A stretch of DNA of 9,939 nucleotides from Methylotenera_A sp031429035 (GTDB lineage Bacteria; Pseudomonadota; Gammaproteobacteria; Burkholderiales; Methylophilaceae): positions 1 through 9,939 of the forward strand of contig JANOYU010000056.1 of NCBI GenBank assembly GCA_031429035.1, read 5' to 3'. Both the position numbers and the translations under genes were made by a program. A model generated the notes under the pieces. The model did no database searches and was not told the origin of the DNA. It saw nothing but the letters and a program-made list of their open reading frames with translations. Shown one piece after another: positions 1 to 6,912 of this stretch (positions are counted from its first letter, which is position 1; each line of letters starts with the position of its first letter).

Positions 1-145
1 CTGGTGCGATTAATTTTTTCTTGGTTTGGCGTAAATAATCTAAATTGCTGCGCTCTGTGGGCGAGGTAAATAGGCGGCCAATTGGCTCGGCAGCAGATGC
101 CAATTGACTGGCTAAAACTAAACTTAAAAGATAAACTTTTATCAT
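1..145 (-). CDS. mshK: MSHA biogenesis protein MshK, N-terminal 48 residues (3' end outside window)
   Basis: The ATG is at 145-143 and the frame stays open to the window edge, giving 48 codons. The product begins MIKVYLLSLVLASQ and has a typical signal peptide: one Lys near the start, a hydrophobic core at residues 4-12, and an Ala-Ser-Ala-Ala site around residues 16-19. The mature part starts EPIGRLFTSPTERSNLDYLR. This 'GRLF..P.ER..LD.LR' opening is what I associate with the small secreted protein at the end of betaproteobacterial msh clusters, where MshK is thought to play the PilP-like periplasmic role. Its start overlaps the mshJ stop in an ATGA (145-142), so translation is probably coupled. 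A run of five G (153-149 on the coding strand) lies 3 nt upstream of the ATG and may act as ribosome binding site. The name rests on position and this short motif, so function is less certain than for the genes upstream. Confidence 0.72.
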   Translation of the reverse strand, partial: MIKVYLLSLVLASQLASAAEPIGRLFTSPTERSNLDYLRQTKKKLIAP

Positions 146-774
146 AATGCCCCCGCTGCTGCTGCGCTTGTTAACTGCGGGTCGCGCAGTGTTAGCCAAT
201 CTATTTCGCACTCTGCTTGCATATTTGCAGCCACATTTTTACTGTTCACAAGCGCGCCAATTGGGCGCTGAATTTTGCAATCGCGCACAATAAATGGTGT
301 AGTTTGCTCGCGCAAGCCTTCTAAAATCGCCAATAAATCGCCCTCGTGCAGCATGTCTAGTTTTAGGCTCATGGCCGAGCGATGCAATACAAAATTACCT
401 AAGTTAGGTAAAAAACTTGGTTTGTAATTTTCTTGCAAGCCAATGCTGTAATCAATGCTAAACAGTTTATGTTGCGCGTGAATTTGGCGCAGCATTTCTA
501 TCCATTCAATACGGCGCTCCTCACCAATAAAGCCGCTTGCCAGCAAATCGTTATAGGCGGGCAAATATTGCACTATGGTTTCTTTTTCTACGCCCGAAGA
601 CTGAAGTTTTTGCTGTGATTGGTTAAACAGGTTTTGCTGGGTTTGCAATGCCGTTTCATTTTTTGTGCGATATTGGTCTGCAAAGCTCACTAGCAAGCCC
701 ACTAGTATTAATGCGGCTCCCAGCCCGATTATGGGCAAGCGTAATTTACGCCAATCTTGTGGGGTTAAACTCAT
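142..774 (-). CDS. mshJ: MSHA biogenesis protein MshJ (PilO-like)
   Basis: The 210-aa protein has the PilO/GspM plan: a short cytoplasmic N-terminus, one membrane segment at about residues 12-32, a polar helical stretch at about 33-65 that may be a coiled coil, and a small periplasmic domain. A motif GFIGEERRIEWIE at 81-93 is typical of this group. Two cysteines, C166 (in VRDCKIQRP) and C189 (in QAECEIDWLTL), could form a periplasmic disulphide. In the family it forms the inner-membrane alignment complex with the PilM/PilN-like protein (MshI) and the PilP-like protein (MshK), the genes on either side. The start at 774 lies 13 bp after the mshI stop. It has no good Shine-Dalgarno of its own, because the AGAGG at 803-799 is 24 nt away and instead fits an ATG at 791 that opens a six-codon mini-ORF. 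The C-terminus is alanine-rich (SAAAAGAL) and runs into the mshK start. Confidence 0.88.
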   Translation of the reverse strand: MSLTPQDWRKLRLPIIGLGAALILVGLLVSFADQYRTKNETALQTQQNLFNQSQQKLQSSGVEKETIVQYLPAYNDLLASGFIGEERRIEWIEMLRQIHAQHKLFSIDYSIGLQENYKPSFLPNLGNFVLHRSAMSLKLDMLHEGDLLAILEGLREQTTPFIVRDCKIQRPIGALVNSKNVAANMQAECEIDWLTLRDPQLTSAAAAGAL

Positions 775-791
775 AGTGTGCTTAAACTCAT
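758..791 (-). repeat. 17-bp imperfect tandem duplication across the mshJ start
   Basis: On the coding strand, ATGAGTTTAAGCACACT (791-775) is followed directly by ATGAGTTTAACCCCACA (774-758), which match at 14 of 17 positions. Because 17 is not a multiple of three, the first copy's ATG is out of frame with mshJ. A small duplication of the original start region would explain both the mini-ORF and the displaced Shine-Dalgarno. Confidence 0.7.
771..791 (-). other. Six-codon mini-ORF (MSLSTL) bridging mshI and mshJ
   Basis: ATG at 791-789, stop TGA at 773-771. Its ATG overlaps the mshI stop (ATGA, 791-788) and its TGA overlaps the mshJ start (ATGA, 774-771). It is the start that the AGAGG at 803-799 serves, with 7 nt between. 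The first four codons (ATG AGT TTA AGC) resemble the true mshJ start (ATG AGT TTA ACC). I infer a termination-reinitiation bridge or a relic of an older mshJ start. The overlaps are directly visible; translation is not shown. Confidence 0.55.
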
Positions 792-2380
792 TTTGTCGCC
801 TCTATCATTGTTGGCTTTAACACTATTTTAAGCTTAAACAGCGCGGGTGGTAGCTCGGTGCTGGCATTTTCGTCAGTGGTGCTACCTTGCAAATTGGCGA
901 GCGAGCTAACATTGACAGGTTCTTGCAGCACAATCACTTGTTCTACCAAGGCGTTTTGTCTTAAATTACTGGCAAAGCGATTAACGCTGTTTAGCGCTTT
1001 GCGGTAATCCCCCGTAAAGCCTTTAATTTCGCCATTGACAAAGCCTACTTGCATTAGTTTTGTTGGGTCGTTGTTTACCGTTAGCGCCTGATTTTGCGTA
1101 TTGGCGCTGTCATTTTCATCTTTAATCGCGCCATCAGCCGTTTGCAGCCAGCGCATTCTGTTTAAACTAATTTCGGGAGATGCCTCAAACGCTAGGCTTA
1201 ATACTTGCATCAATTGGCGCGGTGTTTGCTGATTTTTTTGTATGGTTAGCGCTAGTTCTACCGCAATTTTAAGCTCGGTACTGGCAATGGGTGCGCTGGG
1301 GTAGTTTTGCGCCACTTGTTCATATTGCTGCTGCTGTTGCTGCGTTTGCGCGGCAATTGTGCGCAACTGATTTTTTTGGCTGTTGCCTTGCCAGGCATAA
1401 TAGGTGGCTAAAACAACCCCCAAAGTGGCAATGCAGGCGGTGGCAATATTAATTTTGCGACGCACATTATTTAAGTTGTGAATTTTGCTTAAATTTACAG
1501 GTGCTAAGTTATCAGGCACATGGCCGTTTGCTAACAGTTGCATGTGCAAAAATTCTGGGTGTGATTTTACTAAATCTGGCGCAATGTTTATATTTTTGGC
1601 ATAAGCCAAAATATCTACCGCTTTGCATTCTAAGCCTTGATCTTGGCTAATACTTTTGGCAATTTCATCATGCGTGCCATCTACTGCGGGCAGCACCATT
1701 TGCAGGGGTGTTTCGCCCGCAATTAAGCGCTGGCTCATTAAATACATGCGTGTTTTATCTATTTCTACTAAGTAAAAATAAGCCATTTGGTTTGGTTTTA
1801 CATCTGCCATTGGCACCAAGCGGCTCATACGCAGGCGGCCATTATGCAAATAAGTTTGGCGTAAGCCAGATGATAAACGCTCGCACAGCAAAATATGTGG
1901 CGCCATTAGTTTCATTTGGCGCACAATCACTTGGCTTAGCATGGGCAATAAATACACTCCCACTAGCGGCGCATGGTTGGCCTGAATCGCGTCTAGCCAG
2001 CCTTGCAAAAACTCGGCCTGGCTTAAGGCCACAAATAAAAAGTTATCGTCTTTGCGTTTATCAGTTGCGCGATTAATAAAATGCGCAGCTCGATACTGGT
2101 TGCTGCGATTAAATTGATTCAGCTTGCGATCAATAATTTCGCGCCGCGCGCCGCCGGTGGTGTGTGGCAGGCTTTCTAGTCGGTAATCTTCTTCAACAGC
2201 GTCTACAATTAAGTAAATGTTAATATCAGTATATTGCGCTAAATACTCATTAAAGCGGGTGTGGTCTTCGCTTACATTTTTAAACGCCGCATATGTTTGC
2301 AGTTTTGTGCCGTTCCAATATCCCACAGTTAGGCTGCTACTGGTGGCACATAAAATAAGTTTTTTGGGGTTATTAAACAT
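788..2380 (-). CDS. mshI: MSHA biogenesis protein MshI, PilM-like plus PilN-like in one chain
   Basis: The 530-aa protein has two parts. Residues 1-305 are cytoplasmic and resemble the actin-fold PilM/GspL-cytoplasmic family. The N-terminal strand and turn (KKLILCATSSSLTVGYW, 6-22) sits where PilM-type proteins carry an Asp/Gly phosphate loop, but those residues are absent, so nucleotide binding is doubtful. A basic stretch (NNVRRK, 304-309) leads into one membrane segment at about 310-330. Six glutamines (347-352) follow in a likely coiled coil, then a PilN-like periplasmic domain to about 525 containing an acidic, Asn-rich loop (419-440). Together this is the GspL layout: cytoplasmic actin-like half, one membrane span, ferredoxin-like periplasmic half. 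It should recruit MshE and pair with MshJ. The gene starts 12 bp after mshG; the preceding bases (AATTTAACTTAAT) show no Shine-Dalgarno, so coupling to mshG is likely. Separate MshI and PilN-type genes would be the alternative arrangement; here no stop separates them. Confidence 0.87.
   Translation of the reverse strand: MFNNPKKLILCATSSSLTVGYWNGTKLQTYAAFKNVSEDHTRFNEYLAQYTDINIYLIVDAVEEDYRLESLPHTTGGARREIIDRKLNQFNRSNQYRAAHFINRATDKRKDDNFLFVALSQAEFLQGWLDAIQANHAPLVGVYLLPMLSQVIVRQMKLMAPHILLCERLSSGLRQTYLHNGRLRMSRLVPMADVKPNQMAYFYLVEIDKTRMYLMSQRLIAGETPLQMVLPAVDGTHDEIAKSISQDQGLECKAVDILAYAKNINIAPDLVKSHPEFLHMQLLANGHVPDNLAPVNLSKIHNLNNVRRKINIATACIATLGVVLATYYAWQGNSQKNQLRTIAAQTQQQQQQYEQVAQNYPSAPIASTELKIAVELALTIQKNQQTPRQLMQVLSLAFEASPEISLNRMRWLQTADGAIKDENDSANTQNQALTVNNDPTKLMQVGFVNGEIKGFTGDYRKALNSVNRFASNLRQNALVEQVIVLQEPVNVSSLANLQGSTTDENASTELPPALFKLKIVLKPTMIEATK
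799..803 (-). promoter_or_regulatory. Shine-Dalgarno AGAGG, placed for the mini-ORF before mshJ
   Basis: AGAGG at 803-799 on the coding strand sits inside the last codons of mshI, 7 nt before the ATG at 791 but 24 nt before the mshJ ATG at 774. The spacing suits the mini-ORF and not mshJ, so mshJ probably depends on ribosomes arriving from upstream. Confidence 0.55.
1325..1342 (-). repeat. CAG/CAA trinucleotide run encoding six Gln in MshI
   Basis: Six consecutive CAG/CAA codons encode Gln347-352, just after the membrane segment. The run reads on the plus strand as ttg-ctg-ctg-ctg-ttg-ctg with more CTG/TTG-type triplets nearby. It lies in a predicted coiled-coil or linker, where length change would be tolerated. 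Confidence 0.7.
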
Positions 2381-2392
2381 ATTAAGTTAAAT

Positions 2393-3598
2393 TTATAATT
2401 TCATCTTGCCAAACGAGTCATAAACAGGGCCCAGTACCGACATCATAATAAACGCCAATATTAAACCTAATACCACTGTTAGCGCGGGCTCCAATAATTT
2501 AAGCATTTTTTGCATCAGTTCGTTAACATCTCTGTCGTAAAAATAACTCACGTTAAGCAACGATTTATCTAGCGCACCTGTATTCTCGCCCACTTTAATC
2601 ATGCGTACCACCAGCGGCGGAAACAAGCCTGCATTATGAAAGCTTTCACTCATGCTATCGCCCGCGTTAATTTGTGCATGGGCACGGCTTAAAGCATCGG
2701 CCACTACGCGGTTGCCAACAATTTTTTCGCAGGTTTTTATGGCATCTAACACTGGAATGCCTGTTTGATACATCAGCGCAAAATAGCGCGCAAAACGTGC
2801 CATGATGATTTTTTGTAAAATTTCACCTGTTAATGGCAATTTAAGTTTTATGTAATCCAGTTGATAGTGCGCCTCTGGGCTTTGCCGCACATAAGCCATA
2901 ACGCCAGTCACAGCTACAATCGGAATGGCAATAATCAGCCACCAATATTTTACAAATATATTAGAGATAAAAATTAAAATCCGCGTATTGAGTGGTAGCG
3001 CTTGGCCAAGGCTATTTAAAAACTTCACCATTTCGGGTACTAAATAAATCATTAGAAAAGTCACCGCTGCCATCACCACCACAAACACAAAAAGTGGGTA
3101 AGCCAGCAAACGTTTAGTTTGGCTAGTCAGTTCATCTTGCCATTTAATGGTGTTGCTTAAATTGTTAAATACAGCTGGCAGTTGGCCTGTTTGCTCGCCA
3201 GCAGCCACTAAGTTTACAAATACTTCATCAAACACATCAGGGTGCTCGGCCAATGCTTGGCTGAGCATTTTGCCGCCTTCTACTTCGCCTGCAATAGCAC
3301 CTAATACTTTTTGAAAATAGGGATTGCTATTACTTTCGCGCAAATCATTTAAGCCCTCTAAAATAGGTACACCCGATGTAGTGAGCTGTTCTAGCTGAAA
3401 GCAAAACATGACAAGATCACGATTGCTTACCTTATTTTGCGAGAATATTTTTTTAGATTTTTCGGTCGATTTAAAGGTAATTAAATCTAGCCCCATGCGC
3501 TCAAGGCGAATTTCTAAATCCACCTCGTTAAGCGCATCTACTTGGCCCTGTGCATGACGGCCAGTTTGGTCAATCGCCTTGTAATTAAAGGTTGCCAC
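2393..3598 (-). CDS. mshG: MSHA inner-membrane platform protein MshG (GspF/PilC family)
   Basis: The 401-aa protein is a full-length T2SSF family member. It starts with the usual small N-terminal segment (MATFNYKAIDQTGR) and has two copies of the T2SSF domain at about 65-190 and 268-391. Each repeat carries the family signature: VAAGEQTGQLP at 131-141 and KVGENTGALD at 335-344. Strongly hydrophobic segments lie at about 165-188, 206-234 and 369-391. LPLTGEI (254-260) just before the second repeat is also typical. It sits in the inner membrane and couples MshE movement to pilin insertion. The start is GTG at 3598-3596: it gives the family's expected N-terminus and the next in-frame Met is residue 36. 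It follows the mshE stop by 7 bp, and an AGGG overlapping that stop (3607-3604) may serve as ribosome binding site. Confidence 0.95.
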   Translation of the reverse strand: MATFNYKAIDQTGRHAQGQVDALNEVDLEIRLERMGLDLITFKSTEKSKKIFSQNKVSNRDLVMFCFQLEQLTTSGVPILEGLNDLRESNSNPYFQKVLGAIAGEVEGGKMLSQALAEHPDVFDEVFVNLVAAGEQTGQLPAVFNNLSNTIKWQDELTSQTKRLLAYPLFVFVVVMAAVTFLMIYLVPEMVKFLNSLGQALPLNTRILIFISNIFVKYWWLIIAIPIVAVTGVMAYVRQSPEAHYQLDYIKLKLPLTGEILQKIIMARFARYFALMYQTGIPVLDAIKTCEKIVGNRVVADALSRAHAQINAGDSMSESFHNAGLFPPLVVRMIKVGENTGALDKSLLNVSYFYDRDVNELMQKMLKLLEPALTVVLGLILAFIMMSVLGPVYDSFGKMKL

Positions 3599-3605
3599 GG
3601 CTGCC

Positions 3606-5312
3606 CTAGTGCATCATGCGTGAAGTTAAATCAATCACGCGCATCACTTCTTCTATACTGGTGTAGCCTTCTAATATACGTCGCACGCCATCATCGGCTA
3701 GCGTACTAAAACCTTTTTCTAGCGCCATTTTACGCAGCTCGTCAAAGTGCGCGCGGCGCGCAATCAATGAATCCATGTCGCTATCTATACGTAGCAGCTC
3801 CATAATCGCCATACGGCCGCGGTAGCCTGTTTGGTTGCAGCGTTTGCAGCCCTTATGCTTGTAAATTTGTATGGCCTCGTTACGTTTTACGCCTAAAATT
3901 TTACGTTCTTCATCACTAGGTTTAGCTGCCTCTTTACAATGTGGGCACAGCACGCGTACCAAGCGCTGCGCCACCACGCCTATAATATTGCCCGCCATAA
4001 TATCGGGTGAAATACCGATATCTGTCAACCTTGGAAAAGCGCCTAAGGCAGAGTTAGTATGCAGCGTGGTAAACACTTGGTGGCCTGTCATAGCGGCGCG
4101 AAAAGCCATGGTGGCGGTGTCGGCATCGCGTACCTCGCCTACCAAAATAATATCGGGGTCTTGCCGCATAATCGAGCGTATACCATTGGCAAAATCCACC
4201 TTATTCACCTCGGCCACCGATGTTTGGCGCATTTGCGTGACTGGGTATTCCACTGGATCTTCCAGCGTCATAATATTTACAGATTCGGTGTTTTTATAAG
4301 ACAAAAGTGAATAAAGAGTCGTAGTTTTACCACTGCCAGTGGGGCCTGTTACTACTAAGATACCTTCTGGCCGCGTCATCATCATTTTAAGCTGCTCTAG
4401 GGTGTTGCTGCGCAAACCCATGCGCTCTAACGGAATAATCGAGCGCTCGCGATCTAACACCCGCAGCACAAAATTTACGCCATGGATAGTGGGGAGTGAA
4501 GATACCCTAAAATCAATCGGGCGACCGCACAAGTTCATGTTTAAACGGCCATCTTGCGGGGCGCGCGTTTCGGCAATATCCATGCCCGAAATCACTTTTA
4601 AACGCACTGCTACACCAGGCCAATAACTTTTATGCAGGCTGCGCACTTGTTGCAACACGCCGTCGATACGGTAACGAATACGCAAAAATGCGTATTCTGG
4701 CTCAAAGTGAATATCTGATGCGCCGCGCTTTACCGCATCCATTAGAAGCGCGCCAACTAATCGAACCACTGGCTGCGTAAATTCTTCGCCTTCGGCAGTC
4801 AGGCTTTGGTAATCAATTTCGCCTGTTTCTATCTCGCGTAAAATACCATCTACAGATAGTTCGTAGCCATAAAATTGGTCAATATGTTCTTCTAGTTGTG
4901 CCTCGGCCGCTAATACGGGTTTAAGCTGAATTTGCCCACCTAGCATGGCGCGCAGCTGATCTAACGCCACCACGTTAAACATGTCGGCCATGGCCACTAT
5001 CATGGTTTTGGTGGCATCTTCATACGCCACTGGCAACAAGTGGTAACGGCGAGAAAAATCTTCAGGCACCATAGTCAGCGCATCTACATCGGCCACCACA
5101 GTGCTTAAATCAATACTTTCTTGGCCTATGGTGTGGGCAACTAGGTCGCGCACCATGTTTTCTGACACAAAGCCAAGACGCACCAATTGGCGGCCTAGCG
5201 GGATGTTGTTGGTTTCTTGCTCGATAAGTGCAATGCGCAGCTGGTCTTGGCTAATCAAGCCTTGCTGTATCATCAGTTCGCCTAAGCGTAGTTTGCGTCT
5301 TTGTTCTGCCAT
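3606..5312 (-). CDS. mshE: MSHA pilus extension ATPase MshE (GspE/PilB family)
   Basis: This 568-aa hexameric ATPase drives pilus polymerisation from the cytoplasm. The N-terminal MshEN domain (about 1-150) has the c-di-GMP-binding pattern: a 24-residue motif at 9-32 (R9-L-G ... G18 ... L25 ... L29 ... Q32) and a second at 38-61 (P38-L-G ... G47 ... L57), five residues apart. The first fits the known consensus fully; the second has Pro for the initial Arg and Thr61 for the final Gln. The ATPase core shows Walker A GPTGSGKT (323-330), an Asp box MTLEDPVEY (348-356), Walker B DPDIILVGEVRD (385-396), a His box HQVFTTLHTN (411-420), and a zinc-type tetracysteine C456-P-H-C459 with C489 and C492, the usual mark of extension ATPases. 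The start at 5312 gives the expected MAEQRRKLRLGEL. Upstream is a 60-bp gap containing a partial copy of the start; an AGAG at 5324-5321 is a modest ribosome binding site 8 nt before the ATG. Confidence 0.96.
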   Translation of the reverse strand: MAEQRRKLRLGELMIQQGLISQDQLRIALIEQETNNIPLGRQLVRLGFVSENMVRDLVAHTIGQESIDLSTVVADVDALTMVPEDFSRRYHLLPVAYEDATKTMIVAMADMFNVVALDQLRAMLGGQIQLKPVLAAEAQLEEHIDQFYGYELSVDGILREIETGEIDYQSLTAEGEEFTQPVVRLVGALLMDAVKRGASDIHFEPEYAFLRIRYRIDGVLQQVRSLHKSYWPGVAVRLKVISGMDIAETRAPQDGRLNMNLCGRPIDFRVSSLPTIHGVNFVLRVLDRERSIIPLERMGLRSNTLEQLKMMMTRPEGILVVTGPTGSGKTTTLYSLLSYKNTESVNIMTLEDPVEYPVTQMRQTSVAEVNKVDFANGIRSIMRQDPDIILVGEVRDADTATMAFRAAMTGHQVFTTLHTNSALGAFPRLTDIGISPDIMAGNIIGVVAQRLVRVLCPHCKEAAKPSDEERKILGVKRNEAIQIYKHKGCKRCNQTGYRGRMAIMELLRIDSDMDSLIARRAHFDELRKMALEKGFSTLADDGVRRILEGYTSIEEVMRVIDLTSRMMH

Positions 5313-5329
5313 CAGGTAAGCTCTGCCAT
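5312..5329 (-). other. Five-codon mini-ORF (MAELT) ending on the mshE start
   Basis: ATG at 5329-5327 reads ATG GCA GAG CTT ACC TGA. The TGA (5314-5312) shares its A with the mshE ATG (5312-5310), giving TGATG. Its first eight bases, ATGGCAGA, are identical to the first eight of mshE, exactly 17 nt upstream. No clear Shine-Dalgarno precedes it. The arrangement mirrors the one before mshJ. That it is translated is inference. Confidence 0.45.
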
Positions 5330-5372
5330 TATTTAGTTTCTATCTATTATTATTTTTACAGTTTTACTGTGT
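5313..5372 (-). promoter_or_regulatory. 60-bp AT-rich mshN-mshE spacer
   Basis: This is the second-largest gap in the cluster. It contains a 5-bp inverted repeat ACAGT-TTT-ACTGT (5358-5370), an A/T-rich stretch with several loose -10-like hexamers (TAATAA, TAGATA) but no good -35, and the mini-ORF described separately. It could hold a weak internal promoter giving extra mshE, but the motifs do not settle it. The hairpin is too weak for me to call a terminator. Confidence 0.3.
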
Positions 5373-6896
5373 TTATTTTATTGCTGCTATGCGCGCTTCT
5401 AATGCCGCTTTATCCATATTGCTTGATGCGTTCGCTTGCTCTAAAGCACGTTGGTAATAAGGCAGCGCCAATTTTGGTTTGCCCATTTGGTCTAGGCTTA
5501 TCGCTAAGTTATAAGCGTTATCGGCGGTTTTGTTTAAGCTATAAGCATCAAAATACGCTTGTTGTGCAGATGGCCATTGGTTTTGCTCGGCATATAAGTT
5601 GCCCAGCGCCACATGTAAATTGACATCATCTGGCTGCTTCGCCAGCATGTTTTTTAGGCTGGTCTCATTGTTAAGCTCATTGCCTTGCGATTGGTTATCT
5701 AACATCGATGTACGCGCAATACTGTTACGCGGGTCGACTTCTAATACCTTGCCATACCAACTGTTCGCATCGGCGCTACGGCCTTGCCTAGCCGCAATTG
5801 CGCCTAAGCCAAGCAACGCATCAACATTATGAATATCGCGTTTTAACACTTGTTTGTAAAGCTTTTGTGCTTCTGCGTCATTGCCAGCGTTATAAGCATT
5901 GTAAGCACTCGTCAAGGTTGGATTAATGCCCATTTCTGACACAGATTTGCTGACTTGAATAGAAGCGCTATCTGAGGCAATTGGTGCATTATTTTTAGAT
6001 TTACGTGGTTTTTTGCTAGATTTGTTGTTTGGTTTATTGGCTGAGAAAGAAGCCTGCAAGCTGCTTGTATCGTCATCCGTGTTATTTTCAGGCAATACGG
6101 TCTCTTCTACATCGTTACCAATAGCCGCATCTAAGTTGTCGCCATCTGCGGCTACAGTCGTTTGTTTACTTTTTTTATTGTTTGCAGGTTTGGTTTCGGC
6201 AAGCGGGTCGTTTTCATTAGCAGCTAAAACCGTTGGCGCGCTTGCTGCTGCGGCCTCGGAGGGCGTGGCAACTTTATCGGGTTGTGCTTGCGGGGTGGCT
6301 GTAACTTGGTCGGTCGTTTGCGTAGGCGTAAGCTCGGCAGGTATTTGCGCTGGCGCGGGAGATGGCGAGAATGGTGGCTGCACATGCGGCATGGTGGCTA
6401 TGGTTGGCTCGGGCGTAACATCAACAAATTGATAATAATAGAGGCCCATGCCCAGCAAAGCAATGAGCCCCGCACCTGCAATTAAAGCCAAACGCGTGTT
6501 TACACTGTTGGGTTCAATGCGTTTTGCGGTAAACACATTGGCTGCATTTTTGGCTGACACACTGGCAGTGCTTAGCGACTCGATATTTGGCGCTATTTTG
6601 CCAAGAGCAGATTTGTCAGGAGCAGATTTGTCAGGAGCAGATTTGTTATGAGTAGAGTTGCTTGATAGTGTTTGCTTGGGTTCAGCCGCAGCGGTATTTG
6701 TGGGGCTAAGCGAGAGCTCAACTGCTGGGTTTAAATGGCTATCAGCAGGGTTATTTTTTGCTGCGTTGCTTTTAACTTTGGGCTGCTCTAGTTTGGGCTG
6801 CTCTGGGTTGGGCTGACCTAGAACTTTTTGCGCGCTTTTAGCCTGCTCAGCTTGCGCTTCCTCAGCTTTATTCAATGCTTTAATTAGCAGGCTCAT
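5373..6896 (-). CDS. mshN: MSHA biogenesis protein MshN (membrane-anchored TPR protein)
   Basis: The 507-aa protein begins MSLLIKALNKAEEAQAEQA, an amphipathic opening typical of MshN. A low-complexity cytoplasmic region (about 20-130) contains two pentapeptide repeat tracts (QPKLE type at 29-42, KSAPD type at 85-98). One membrane segment lies at about 135-154. It is followed by a long Pro/Ala/Thr-rich periplasmic linker (160-225), an acidic then lysine-rich stretch (225-302), and TPR-type helices at about 326-390 and 410-490 (for example AYNAGNDAEAQKLYKQVLKRD and GNLYAEQNQWPSAQQAYFDAY). TPRs bind proteins, so it may hold MshL or MshM to the inner-membrane parts. It starts 16 bp after mshL with a GGAG (6910-6907) 10 nt before the ATG. 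Only the ends are likely well conserved; most of the middle is disordered. Confidence 0.88.
   Translation of the reverse strand: MSLLIKALNKAEEAQAEQAKSAQKVLGQPNPEQPKLEQPKVKSNAAKNNPADSHLNPAVELSLSPTNTAAAEPKQTLSSNSTHNKSAPDKSAPDKSALGKIAPNIESLSTASVSAKNAANVFTAKRIEPNSVNTRLALIAGAGLIALLGMGLYYYQFVDVTPEPTIATMPHVQPPFSPSPAPAQIPAELTPTQTTDQVTATPQAQPDKVATPSEAAAASAPTVLAANENDPLAETKPANNKKSKQTTVAADGDNLDAAIGNDVEETVLPENNTDDDTSSLQASFSANKPNNKSSKKPRKSKNNAPIASDSASIQVSKSVSEMGINPTLTSAYNAYNAGNDAEAQKLYKQVLKRDIHNVDALLGLGAIAARQGRSADANSWYGKVLEVDPRNSIARTSMLDNQSQGNELNNETSLKNMLAKQPDDVNLHVALGNLYAEQNQWPSAQQAYFDAYSLNKTADNAYNLAISLDQMGKPKLALPYYQRALEQANASSNMDKAALEARIAAIK
6606..6660 (-). repeat. 15-bp tandem repeat in mshN encoding KSAPD
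   Basis: On the plus strand the unit agcagatttgtcagg occurs twice exactly (6606-6620, 6621-6635), then with three changes (6636-6650), and a fourth decayed copy begins at 6651. A degenerate relative precedes it at about 6591-6605. The unit is five codons, so gains and losses keep the frame. It encodes the lysine-rich SAPDK repeats at about MshN residues 80-98. Confidence 0.85.
6781..6825 (-). repeat. Second 15-bp tandem repeat in mshN encoding QPKLE/QPNPE
   Basis: Three plus-strand units, ggctgctctagtttg (6781-6795), ggctgctctgggttg (6796-6810) and a decayed ggctgacctagaact (6811-6825), encode the QPNPEQPKLEQP stretch near the N-terminus. The unit length equals that of the tract 120 bp away but the sequence is unrelated, so the two arose independently. 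Confidence 0.8.
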
Positions 6897-6912
6897 CGTT
6901 ACTAAGCTCCAA

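Noticed and set aside
433..618. Open frames on the plus strand (also around 1708-2076, 3871-4626, 5101-5832, 6013-6651, 7250-7591, 7868-8343, 8926-9464)
   Set aside because: All lie antisense to well-supported msh genes (some running past a gene end into the adjacent spacer), have no recognisable domains, and consist of low-complexity or Cys/Ser-rich shadow translation.
771..791. Sequencing error or frameshift joining the ATG at 791 to mshJ
   Set aside because: Both copies of the duplicated start are intact and mshJ from 774 has a normal N-terminus; no single-base change is needed to explain the arrangement.
5358..5370. ACAGT-TTT-ACTGT hairpin between mshN and mshE as a terminator
   Set aside because: The stem is 5 bp and AT-rich, and in the transcribed direction it is followed by A, not U. 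The next gene continues the same pathway.
6591..6660. 15-bp repeats as iterons or a CRISPR-like array
   Set aside because: They are directly tandem with no spacers, lie inside a coding frame, and translate as an in-frame pentapeptide repeat.
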